Shown piece after piece: positions 26,635 through 34,434 of a stretch of 64,000 nucleotides of DNA. The position numbers and the translations under genes are program-made. Numbering within the stretch: the stretch's first letter is position 1; every line of letters starts with the position of its first letter. The stretch spans positions 3,551,310-3,615,309 of the forward strand of contig NZ_LT799418.1 of assembly GCF_900162725.1 (NCBI RefSeq). Reading direction: 5' to 3'. Source of the DNA: Parabacteroides sp. Marseille-P3160. GTDB taxonomy: Bacteria > Bacteroidota > Bacteroidia > Bacteroidales > Tannerellaceae. The notes under the pieces are model-generated. The model did no database searches, was not told the DNA's origin, and worked only from the letters and a program-made list of their open reading frames with translations.

Positions 26635-26871
26635 ATGAATCGCATATTGAAGAATTGGGATTTTGCCCGGATCGTTCGTTTGCTATTGGGTGTTTTGATA
26701 GCCATCTATTCAATATCTTCGCAGAACTATATATTTTTGGTTTTTGGAGGATGGCTACTTTTTCAGGCAATTATGAATATTTCCTGTTGTGGCACTGCTC
26801 GTTGCTACACGGATACCAAGTACAAAGAAAATATTTATGGTGATCAGATAAAAAAATATAAACCGGATTAA
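26635..26871 (+). CDS. DUF2892-like small membrane protein
   Basis: 79 residues from the ATG at 26635 (MNRILKNWDFARIV); an earlier in-frame ATG at 26599 would overlap the rhodanese by 32 bases. Two helices (IVRLLLGVLIAIYSI and FLVFGGWLLFQAIMNI) are followed by SCCGTARCYTD. In rhodanese YgaP-type proteins a DUF2892 membrane domain is fused to a rhodanese; here the two are adjacent separate genes. The cysteines after helix 2 could accept sulfur from the rhodanese. That role is inferred. Confidence 0.75.
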   Translation: MNRILKNWDFARIVRLLLGVLIAIYSISSQNYIFLVFGGWLLFQAIMNISCCGTARCYTDTKYKENIYGDQIKKYKPD

Positions 26872-26873
26872 AA

Positions 26874-27344
26874 ATGAAGTATACAATACTATTTTCACTC
26901 GTGGCATTATTGCTTATTTCTTGTAATAACAAGACAGAAACAAAAGATCAAATAGAAGAAACAATTAAAAAAGAAAATAAAATGACAACAATACATTTAA
27001 CAAAAGCTGAATTCTTGTCAAAAGTTGCTAATTTTGAAACAAATCCTACTGAATGGAAATATTTAGGGGATAAACCGGCATTGATTGATTTCTATGCTGA
27101 TTGGTGTGGCCCTTGTAAAGCTATAGCTCCGGTGCTGGATGAATTGGCCGCAGAATACGGAGGTCGTATATATATTTATAAGATAAATACGGAAACTGAA
27201 CCTGAACTAGCGTCTGCGTTTGGGATAAGAAGCATACCTTCTTTACTGTTTGTTCCGATGACCGGACAACCTCAAATGGCTGCAGGAGCATTACCAAAAC
27301 AGCAACTGAAGGAGGCTGTTGATAATCTTTTATTAAAAGAGTAA
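26874..27344 (+). CDS. thioredoxin-fold lipoprotein (copy 2)
   Basis: 156 residues with a lipobox LISC (Cys ~17), a short charged linker and a thioredoxin domain with WCGPC and cis-Pro loop IRSIPSLLF. It is very similar to copy 1 at 16837-17331, so this is a recent duplication or repeated acquisition. It begins 2 bases after the DUF2892-like stop. An internal ATG (NKMTTIHL) could give a shorter cytosolic form, but the strong lipoprotein signal favours the long one. Confidence 0.92.
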   Translation: MKYTILFSLVALLLISCNNKTETKDQIEETIKKENKMTTIHLTKAEFLSKVANFETNPTEWKYLGDKPALIDFYADWCGPCKAIAPVLDELAAEYGGRIYIYKINTETEPELASAFGIRSIPSLLFVPMTGQPQMAAGALPKQQLKEAVDNLLLKE

Positions 27345-27368
27345 CAGTAAATATAAATTTAGACTAAA

Positions 27369-27746
27369 ATGGCAGACAGTATAAATAATTCGCAAGTAAG
27401 AACATTATGTCAGATCAGAGATGTGTATCGGGCGATTTATGACTTTGAGCTAAACTTTCAACAATTATATGATCTTGGCCTGAATGAAGGAATGCTACTA
27501 TGTTCGCTAAATACTCAAAAATATTCATCAAATGAATTGGCGAGTGTATTGGGGCTGAGTAATTCGAATACATCGAAAGTGATAAAGTCGGTGGAAAAAA
27601 AGGGGCTTATCAGACGTATTGTAGGTAAGGAAGATAAGCGCCAGATGTATTTTGCTTTGACTGATTTGGGTAAGAAAAAACTTGAATCGATAAAATGTGC
27701 TGAGTTTGATATTCCCGAAACGCTAAGATCTGTAGTCAAACTATAA
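27369..27746 (+). CDS. MarR family transcriptional regulator (copy 2)
   Basis: 125 residues. The HTH is SSNELASVLGLSNSNTSKVI, with wing KEDKRQMYFALTDLGKKKLE. It is a paralogue of the MarR at 23915. It is the fifth gene of the operon that starts at DUF6132 and probably regulates that operon, including its own gene. The two MarR proteins could bind the related ATGGAA-type operator sites at 26.05 and 35.8 kb; this is inference. Confidence 0.85.
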   Translation: MADSINNSQVRTLCQIRDVYRAIYDFELNFQQLYDLGLNEGMLLCSLNTQKYSSNELASVLGLSNSNTSKVIKSVEKKGLIRRIVGKEDKRQMYFALTDLGKKKLESIKCAEFDIPETLRSVVKL

Positions 27747-27755
27747 TATTAGGCT

Positions 27756-27944
27756 ATGAAGACAACTATAAATGTAGAAAATATACAGTGTAGTAGCTGT
27801 GCACGGTCTATAGGTAAAGAAATTGGTATTATTCCCGGAGTATATGGTGTGAATGTGGATATTGCGAATAAAGCTATTGTGATTGATCACACAGAAGAAA
27901 TCACAGAAAAAGAACTTCAGGAAAAATTTCAGAAGATATATTGA
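27756..27944 (+). CDS. heavy-metal-associated (HMA) domain chaperone
   Basis: 62 residues, one HMA fold: the metal loop IQCSSCARSIGKEIG has the CxxC pair, and PGVYGVNVDIANKAIVI fits the second strand. Usually such a protein carries Cu(I). It starts 9 bases after the MarR stop and ends the operon, before a strong terminator. No copper ATPase is in the window, so the partner may be elsewhere or be the RND pump; that is open. Confidence 0.85.
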   Translation: MKTTINVENIQCSSCARSIGKEIGIIPGVYGVNVDIANKAIVIDHTEEITEKELQEKFQKIY

Positions 27945-27958
27945 TCTATAAAATAAAC

Positions 27959-27997
27959 AAAGGCAACGGTAAATTATAACTGTTGCCTTTGTTTTTT
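27959..27997. terminator. bidirectional terminator
   Basis: AAAGGCAAC and GTTGCCTTT form a 9-bp stem (27959-27990), followed on the plus strand by GTTTTTT. It lies between the HMA gene and the convergent methyltransferase, whose stop is at 27996. Confidence 0.8.
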
Positions 27998-28619
27998 ATA
28001 TCTTTTGCCCAATAAAGCGTATTACAGAGGCTTTTCCATTATGTCCTATACCTTCTGCCAATTCTATTTCTATTTCTTCTAAAAGATCGATCTTTAAAGA
28101 ATCAAAGATAGAGAGAATTTCTTGCTTCGAATACATCATCTCCACATGTGGAGGACCTCCAGCCAATGGATTTTGTTGCTGGTGTTTTACATGCTCTTTG
28201 CTAAATCCTTCGATAATAATATGCCCTCCAATTTTCAAAAAAGGCAGTAATGATCTGTGATATTTTGCTTTTAACTGTTCCGGTAAGTGAACATAGGTAA
28301 GAGCAATTGCATCGTAAGAATCAGGTATATAGTTTTGTGCAATATCTTCGAAATTCATTACCTTATATGAAATATCGACACTATTTTTATTTGCTAATCG
28401 TAGAGCTTTCTCTTTAGCCTGTTGGCTTTGATCGAAAGCATCTACACTCCATCCTCTTGTTGCTGCATATACACCATTTCGTCCCTCTCCATCAGCAGGA
28501 AGAAGAATTTTTCCTGTCAGAAGTGTATCGATGGTTTCCTTGAAGAACAGATTCGGTGTTTCTCCATAGCGGTATTCTTTTATATTGTAACTTTCGTCCC
28601 ATTTATTATTCATAGTCAT
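27996..28619 (-). CDS. TehB-like SAM-dependent methyltransferase
   Basis: 207 residues with start MTMNNKWDESYNIKEYRYGE and the PN motif (TPNLFFKE) of the TehB/thiol methyltransferase group, then motif I ILLPADGEGRNGVYAA (a GEGRN variant) and VDAFDQSQQAKEKALRL. Members methylate tellurite, selenite or small thiols, or have unknown substrates. It follows phospholipase A on the same strand, with 11 bases between. Given the neighbours, a sulfur or metalloid compound is a plausible substrate; this is inference. Confidence 0.85.
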   Translation of the reverse strand: MTMNNKWDESYNIKEYRYGETPNLFFKETIDTLLTGKILLPADGEGRNGVYAATRGWSVDAFDQSQQAKEKALRLANKNSVDISYKVMNFEDIAQNYIPDSYDAIALTYVHLPEQLKAKYHRSLLPFLKIGGHIIIEGFSKEHVKHQQQNPLAGGPPHVEMMYSKQEILSIFDSLKIDLLEEIEIELAEGIGHNGKASVIRFIGQKI

Positions 28620-28630
28620 TCTTTTTTTAA

Positions 28631-29545
28631 TTAGTATGCACTGAAGAAATCCGGCTTTATCGTAAATCCTATCCTTACCTGATTTGTATATTTCTTGTAA
28701 TTCAGCAACCCTTCTCCATAACCGGCATAATAATCCAAAGTTAAGTATTGATTTGAATTTTTAGATACTCTAAATGATAAAGATGTATGTAAATTAGGGT
28801 TTATAATCTTATCTCGAGGGATTATATTAAGGCTAAACCACCATAAATTTTCCTTATCTATATAATTGACCGAAAAAATGCCATATCCTTTGTAGCGCAA
28901 TAAATCTTTATTATTACCCCCATCCACATACGGCAGATATATTTGCGCTTTAGCCGATAATCGCATATTGTAAAAGTATTTGGCTGATAGATTTATATAA
29001 TTCCAACTACGGGAGTCTTCTCCAGCTTTACCATTCGATTCATGTTCCAGAGAAATCATCATTGCCCCTTTCAGTTTATTGTCTTTTATTACATATCTGC
29101 CTATGCCTATTCCCGGATTGTAATTTGTATCGCTGAAAGGACTTGATTCATCGTAAATATCCCAAAATGATTTCTGAGAATACGTAATGTATAAGAATGA
29201 GTTGAAAGGGAGTACACTTTTGGTAACTCTGTGACGAATGCTAAACTGAAAAAATGCATCTGCCGTTTTTCGGGTTACCGATTTGTTTAAAGGGATTCCG
29301 GTTACCATATAATTATCCTTGTATACTGCAAAAGGAGCTTGCTTATCGAGCACAGACCTTACAAGATCTTCCGAAACTTCAATTGGCTTATGTTTCAACA
29401 CATTTAATGACTGCATCTCATTCAGATAGTTATTTCGAAGAGAAAGACTATCCACCTGTAAGATGGTATTCTCTTGTGAGTAAGCACTTGGGATGTGTAT
29501 GATGAGGATAAGGAATATGACTATTGTATAAAATATTGTTTTCAT
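28631..29545 (-). CDS. pldA: outer membrane phospholipase A
   Basis: 304 residues with a signal peptide (FLILIIHIPSAYSQ). The OMPLA signatures are present: YSQKSFWDIYDESSPFSDTN (near 125-145) and the catalytic motif SLEHESNGK with His and Ser, followed by SRSWNYINL with the Asn of the triad. The rest alternates as a beta-barrel and ends with an aromatic residue (FFSAY). It hydrolyses outer-membrane phospholipids when lipid asymmetry is disturbed. It forms an operon with the TehB-like gene after the RND operon terminator. Confidence 0.9.
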   Translation of the reverse strand: MKTIFYTIVIFLILIIHIPSAYSQENTILQVDSLSLRNNYLNEMQSLNVLKHKPIEVSEDLVRSVLDKQAPFAVYKDNYMVTGIPLNKSVTRKTADAFFQFSIRHRVTKSVLPFNSFLYITYSQKSFWDIYDESSPFSDTNYNPGIGIGRYVIKDNKLKGAMMISLEHESNGKAGEDSRSWNYINLSAKYFYNMRLSAKAQIYLPYVDGGNNKDLLRYKGYGIFSVNYIDKENLWWFSLNIIPRDKIINPNLHTSLSFRVSKNSNQYLTLDYYAGYGEGLLNYKKYTNQVRIGFTIKPDFFSAY

Positions 29546-29550
29546 AATCT

Positions 29551-29594
29551 AAAAAAGAGAGCAAAAGACGATTTCTGTATTCGGTTTTGCTCTC
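29551..29594 (-). terminator. terminator of the tolC-MFP-RND operon
   Basis: GAGAGCAAAA and TTTTGCTCTC form a perfect 10-bp stem (29557-29594), and on the minus strand it is followed by six T. It separates the RND operon from pldA. Confidence 0.85.
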
Positions 29595-29613
29595 TCAAGT
29601 TTAATTAATCAAT

Positions 29614-29802
29614 TTACCGTTTAATATTCAGTTTATCAAGCAGGATTTCCAACGGACAAAATTTAGTGAACGAAGATTGTATAAGATTCACACCAACAAA
29701 TGCAGGTAACAATAGCCATCCTATAGATACAAGGTAAGCTAAGGATATACCTATCAGCACCATTGTTCCCGCTACTATCCGTACAATATATTCACGTTTC
29801 AT
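29614..29802 (-). CDS. DUF2892 family small membrane protein
   Basis: 62 residues: EYIVRIVAGTMVLIGISLAY, then LLPAFVGVNLIQSSFTKFCP and LEILLDKL. This is the typical short YgaP-C-terminal-like DUF2892 protein with a FCP motif after helix 2. It is the last gene of the RND operon, 2 bases after the PII-like gene. DUF2892 proteins often accompany rhodaneses. Its presence in an efflux operon links the pump to the sulfur genes. Confidence 0.85.
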   Translation of the reverse strand: MKREYIVRIVAGTMVLIGISLAYLVSIGWLLLPAFVGVNLIQSSFTKFCPLEILLDKLNIKR

Positions 29803-29804
29803 AA

Positions 29805-30122
29805 TTAAATAAGTTTAGAAAAATTCTCTACATCTAGGATAAAAGCATGTACAGGAAAGGGATTTTTGGTTTCAATATTGCAACTATCAATTTCTACGAT
29901 AGCCTTGTCTGCTATTTCTTTTGTTACAAAACTGAAGAGCATAATTGAATTTGTTTTTGCATTATTGCCATTCGCAGCAAACCATCCCAAGCTTTCTTTT
30001 TTCTTTTTATATCCTGTAATATTTGTTACGCTGAATCGCTTCACTCCGGCCTCATGGAGCAGACTTCCTACCTGCTCCTGATATTCCTTTATACTTAATA
30101 CAACTAATAGCTTCATAATCAT
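29805..30122 (-). CDS. PII-like/ferredoxin-fold small protein
   Basis: 105 residues. MKLLVVLSIKEYQEQVGSLL resembles strand 1 and helix 1 of PII-like proteins, and later VTKEIADKAIVEIDSCN and PVHAFILDVENF resemble the second half. The T-loop is short (YKKKKESLGWFAANGNNAK). Such PII-like genes follow RND pumps in many bacteria and may sense a metal or nucleotide. The gene overlaps the RND stop by 4 bases (ATGA), so the two are translationally coupled. Family call is by fold pattern and context only. Confidence 0.6.
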   Translation of the reverse strand: MIMKLLVVLSIKEYQEQVGSLLHEAGVKRFSVTNITGYKKKKESLGWFAANGNNAKTNSIMLFSFVTKEIADKAIVEIDSCNIETKNPFPVHAFILDVENFSKLI

Positions 30123-33100
30123 TTTACTTTCTTTTTCAACATTTTGAAATACAACAACGGCACAACAATCAGTGTCAGTACAGTAGAGGTTATTGTTCCA
30201 CCCATCAAAGAAATTGCCAGACCTTGAAAAATAGGATCGAATAGAATGACGATTGCTCCCAAGACTACCCCTCCGGCAGTCAGTATGATAGGCGTGGTGC
30301 GTACAGCTCCGGCTTCAATCACAGCTTGTTTTAATGGAATACCATCTTTGAGTCGTATGTCGATAAAGTCGATAAGTAGTACAGAGTTTCGCACCATAAT
30401 TCCGGCTAATGCTATAAACCCAATCATAGACGGGGCACTAAAGTAAGCTCCCATAATCCAGTGTCCGAAAATAATACCAATCAATGATAGAGGTATAGCA
30501 GCCAACTGTACCAACGGTGTGATAAAGTTTTGAAACCAAGCGACAATTAGAACATAAATAATAATTAATACAAATAAGAATGCTAATCCTAAATCACGGA
30601 ACACCTCGTATGTTATTTGCCATTCTCCATCCCACTTTAAGGAAAAGTTGTCTTCATATTTTGGTTGCTTACTATATTCTTCTGATAAAGTGTATCCTTC
30701 AGGGAGTTTTACCTGAGATAACTTATCCGACACTTCCGTAATAGGATATATAGGGCTTTCTAAACTTCCTGCAACCTCCGTTAATATGTAAACTACACGT
30801 TTTTGATCTTTGCGGTGAATGCTTTTTTCTTTTTCTCCTTTAGTGACCTTCACCAAATCGCTAACGGGAATTGCCATACCTTGTTGATTCACAACTTTCA
30901 TGCTTAGTACATCTTCTATACTTGATTTCTCTTTTTCTGACAGTTGAAGTACAATGCCTACTTGATTGACTGATGAAGGTTGATGCAATATGCCTACAGG
31001 CATGCCCGATAGAGCCGTTCTCATATTCTGAACAACTTGTGCATTGGGGATTCCCAATTTCATCGCTTTGTCTTTATCTACCTCAAACTTATATTCAGTC
31101 TGAGCATCTTCTACCGACCAATCCACATCAACAACATTATCTGTTGCAGCTAGTATATCTTTCACTTGTTTGGCTACCGCTATTTGTTGTTCATAATCAG
31201 GACCATATATTTCGGCTGCAATTGTAGACATTACAGGAGGACCGGGAGGTACTTCCACTATTTTTACATTGGCATTGTATTTTTTGCCGATAGCTTGCAA
31301 ATCGGCACGTACCGATGTGGCTATATCATGACTCTGTTCGCTACGTTCTCCTTTGTCAACAAGATTAACCTGTATATCAGCTACATTGTCACCCATGCGC
31401 ATATCATAGTGGCGAACCAATCCATTGAAGCTGATAGGAGCAGAAGTTCCCACATACGTTTGATAATTGGTTACCTTATCATTCCGATTGATATGTACAG
31501 CTAATTCTTTAGTCACGGCGGCAGTGCGTTCCAAAGTCGTTCCCTCCGGCATATCTATTACCACTTGAAACTCATTCTTATTGTCGAAAGGCAGCATTTT
31601 TACCGGAACAGATTTTGTATAAAACAACACAAACGATCCCAGCAAAACAACAGTTAAGCCAATCATAAATGTCCAACGGCGTTTTCTGTTTTCCAGAAAC
31701 GGAGTTACTATTTTAGCATATAATTTGTATATTTTTGTTTCATGTAAATCCGTTTCTTTTTCTTCACTTTCGAGTCCTTCTCCTTTTTTATCTTTATGTC
31801 TTAAGAATAAATAGCCGAAATATGGAGTCAATGTCAGAGCTACTAGTAAAGAGAAAATCATGGCTATGGATGCACCTATAGGCATCGGACTCATATATGG
31901 TCCCATCATCCCCGACACGAATGCCATAGGAAGTACCGCAGCGATAACAGTCAGCGTTGCCAAGATAGTCGGATTTCCTACCTCATTGATAGCATATAGT
32001 GCAGCTTGCAATGGTGGTAGTTTTTTCATCTTGAAGTGACGGTGCATATTCTCCGCAATCACAATGGAGTCATCCACAACAATACCCGTCACGAATACTA
32101 ATGCAAACAGTGTGATGCGATTGAGCGTATATCCCAAAAAGTAATAAGCAAACAGAGTAAGGGCAAAAGTTACAGGCACGGAAAGGAATACTACCAGACC
32201 GCCACGCCATCCCATAGCTATCATCACAAATAGAGTTACAACTATAATAGCAATAGATAAGTGGAACAGTAATTCGGATACTTTGTGTGAAGCCGTCTCT
32301 CCATAGTTACGTGTTACTTCCACATTCATATCCTTTGTGATAACATCTTTTTTCAGGTGATCTACTTTATCAATGACTACTTCTGCCAGCTTCATTGCAT
32401 CAGCACCTTTTTTCTTAGCAATAGAAATAGTTACAGCCGAATAGTCGTCGGGCATGCCGGCTTTTTTATCGCCTGACGCAGCTCCATATCCAAACGAAAC
32501 ATATTGTTTGGGTACTTCAGGTCCATCTTCTACTTCTGCTATTTGATACAGGTAAACCGGCTGATTATCATTTGTTCCTATAATCAGATTCTTCACATCA
32601 TCCACATTCGCAAAGAAATTGCCGGTTTGTACAGAGTAAACCATATCCCCTGTTACGATATTTCCGCTTTGCATTTGTGCATTATTCGCTTGCAGTGATT
32701 GGGCTATTGCTCCAAAGTCGAGCTTGCTCTGAGCCATCTTGTCTTTGTCGAGCATGACCTTCATCTGTCGGCTTTGTCCACCTACAATATTCACTTGTGC
32801 TACATCAGGTATTTTCTTTATCTCGTTGCCAACTACTTCGGCTACTTGACGTATTTGATAATCACCCATTTTATCACTCCAAAAAGTGAAAGCTAATGCA
32901 GGAACATCATCTATGGCTCGTGATTTTACCAATGGCATAGTCGCACCTTGTGGCATACGATCCATATTCTTCATCATTTCGTTGTAAAGTTTTACTAACG
33001 AACGTTCCACATCTTCGCCCACATAAAATTGTACGGTGAGCATACCCATACCATTCATGGAAGTAGAATAAACATGCTCTACACCTTTGATATTTGATAT

Positions 33101-33325
33101 GATTTTTTCGATAGGTTGTACAACACCCGATTCTACTTCCTGAGGTGTTGCTCCGGGATAACCAATCATAATATCCGCCATAGGAACTTCAATCTGAGGT
33201 TCTTCTTCGCGCGGGATAAAATATATGCTGAACAGTCCTAAGAGCATAAAGGCAAACATGAGTAGGATACTCAATTTGGATTTTATAAATGCTCCGGCTA
33301 TTTTTCCTGAAATTCCGTTTTCCAT
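30119..33325 (-). CDS. RND efflux pump inner-membrane permease
   Basis: 1068 residues, full length for the AcrB/MexB superfamily. TM1 lies near residue 15 (LSILLMFAFMLLGLFSIYFI). The two large periplasmic loops and TM2-6/TM8-12 groups are complete. The proton-relay motif has two acidic residues (TGIVVDDSIVIAENMH, ~405-420), as in HAE-type pumps, while CusA-type pumps have a different motif. The C-terminus is GTITSTVLTLIVVPLLYFKM. It is coupled to MFP (4 bases) and PII-like genes. The substrate is unknown; the setting suggests sulfur compounds, metals or lipophilic toxins. Confidence 0.93.
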   Translation of the reverse strand: MENGISGKIAGAFIKSKLSILLMFAFMLLGLFSIYFIPREEEPQIEVPMADIMIGYPGATPQEVESGVVQPIEKIISNIKGVEHVYSTSMNGMGMLTVQFYVGEDVERSLVKLYNEMMKNMDRMPQGATMPLVKSRAIDDVPALAFTFWSDKMGDYQIRQVAEVVGNEIKKIPDVAQVNIVGGQSRQMKVMLDKDKMAQSKLDFGAIAQSLQANNAQMQSGNIVTGDMVYSVQTGNFFANVDDVKNLIIGTNDNQPVYLYQIAEVEDGPEVPKQYVSFGYGAASGDKKAGMPDDYSAVTISIAKKKGADAMKLAEVVIDKVDHLKKDVITKDMNVEVTRNYGETASHKVSELLFHLSIAIIVVTLFVMIAMGWRGGLVVFLSVPVTFALTLFAYYFLGYTLNRITLFALVFVTGIVVDDSIVIAENMHRHFKMKKLPPLQAALYAINEVGNPTILATLTVIAAVLPMAFVSGMMGPYMSPMPIGASIAMIFSLLVALTLTPYFGYLFLRHKDKKGEGLESEEKETDLHETKIYKLYAKIVTPFLENRKRRWTFMIGLTVVLLGSFVLFYTKSVPVKMLPFDNKNEFQVVIDMPEGTTLERTAAVTKELAVHINRNDKVTNYQTYVGTSAPISFNGLVRHYDMRMGDNVADIQVNLVDKGERSEQSHDIATSVRADLQAIGKKYNANVKIVEVPPGPPVMSTIAAEIYGPDYEQQIAVAKQVKDILAATDNVVDVDWSVEDAQTEYKFEVDKDKAMKLGIPNAQVVQNMRTALSGMPVGILHQPSSVNQVGIVLQLSEKEKSSIEDVLSMKVVNQQGMAIPVSDLVKVTKGEKEKSIHRKDQKRVVYILTEVAGSLESPIYPITEVSDKLSQVKLPEGYTLSEEYSKQPKYEDNFSLKWDGEWQITYEVFRDLGLAFLFVLIIIYVLIVAWFQNFITPLVQLAAIPLSLIGIIFGHWIMGAYFSAPSMIGFIALAGIMVRNSVLLIDFIDIRLKDGIPLKQAVIEAGAVRTTPIILTAGGVVLGAIVILFDPIFQGLAISLMGGTITSTVLTLIVVPLLYFKMLKKKVK

Positions 33326-33329
33326 AATT

Positions 33330-34412
33330 TTACTTATTTACAGATACTTTTACTCCGTTATATAATTTGCCTTCGGCTTTGGATACAATCCTATCATTTT
33401 GGCTCAAGCCCGAAAGTACTTCTATTTGATTGCCGATTGTTTTACCTAAACGTATCCAGCGTAGATTGGCTTGATTTTGGTCGTCTATTACATATACTCC
33501 TGTCAGTTGGTCGCGATAAACAATCGAATTTTTATCCAGCATGATTTTAGATGTAATATTCTCACCAGTTTTATTCGGTATCAATATATTTACATACATC
33601 CCCGGACGTATATTTTCTTTATCTTTTGTTTCGATAGCCAACTTCATCGAGTATTGTCCTCCTGTACGGAAGGCCGACGGACTGAGTTCGGATACTTTCC
33701 CATCGATCGTTATCCCTAATGATTTCAATTCCATTTTGGCTACATCACCTACTTTTACATACTGTATATAGTTTTCGGGGATAGATGCTGTAACCTGCAA
33801 TTCTCCATTCTGCTCGATCGTCAAAATAGGCATTCCCGGATTTGCCATGCTCCCTTCGTCTATCATTTTTTGTGTTACAACTCCCGAAAATGGAGCGCGT
33901 ATATTGGTGTAAGAAAGCATCGCATTTACTTCGTTCATCTGTTGGCGAGCCATTTGTACTTTGGCATTCATAGAAGTATTCTGCAAAGCCACATTTTCGA
34001 GTTCCTTATCTGACACACTGTTTTGACCACGCAGCGTTTTATAACGTTCATAGTCACGTTGGGCATTCTTTGCTGCTGCTTCAGCTTCGGTAATCATAGC
34101 TTGTATCTGTGCCCTTTTTGCCAGAATATCATCGCTGCTAATAGATACGAGGAGTTGTCCTGATGCTACCTTATCACCCGGTTTTACATATATCTTCGTT
34201 ACATAGCCCATCATTCGGGTACTGATGTTAGCGGTTTGCTTAGCTGTGACTTCACCGCTAAGATAAAATCCTTCGTTTGTAGATTGAGCCGGAGAATAAG
34301 CTTCTACTTTTACTATAGTCTTATCTTTATCCTCTAATTTATCGGAAGAAGAGCAGGCGTAAAGAGTTGATATTCCCACTATTCCTAAAAATGCATTTCT
34401 TAAAGTTTTCAT
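33330..34412 (-). CDS. RND periplasmic adaptor (membrane fusion protein)
   Basis: 360 residues, a lipoprotein with lipobox LYACSSS (Cys ~20). The HlyD-like order is a beta-barrel part (FYLSGEVTAKQTANISTRMM), biotinyl-lipoyl part (GDKVASGQLLVSIS), coiled-coil hairpin (~85-160) and lipoyl/beta-barrel return (IRAPFSGVVTQKMIDEGSM). It bridges the permease and the TolC-like channel. It sits 22 bases after tolC and 4 before RND. Confidence 0.92.
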   Translation of the reverse strand: MKTLRNAFLGIVGISTLYACSSSDKLEDKDKTIVKVEAYSPAQSTNEGFYLSGEVTAKQTANISTRMMGYVTKIYVKPGDKVASGQLLVSISSDDILAKRAQIQAMITEAEAAAKNAQRDYERYKTLRGQNSVSDKELENVALQNTSMNAKVQMARQQMNEVNAMLSYTNIRAPFSGVVTQKMIDEGSMANPGMPILTIEQNGELQVTASIPENYIQYVKVGDVAKMELKSLGITIDGKVSELSPSAFRTGGQYSMKLAIETKDKENIRPGMYVNILIPNKTGENITSKIMLDKNSIVYRDQLTGVYVIDDQNQANLRWIRLGKTIGNQIEVLSGLSQNDRIVSKAEGKLYNGVKVSVNK

Positions 34413-34434
34413 ATCTATTTATAGGTTTTATTTG

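Noticed and set aside
30119..33325. RND permease as a CusA-type copper pump
   Set aside because: The nearby HMA gene invites this, but the relay motif VVDDSIVIAEN is of the HAE type, so a metal substrate is not supported by the sequence.
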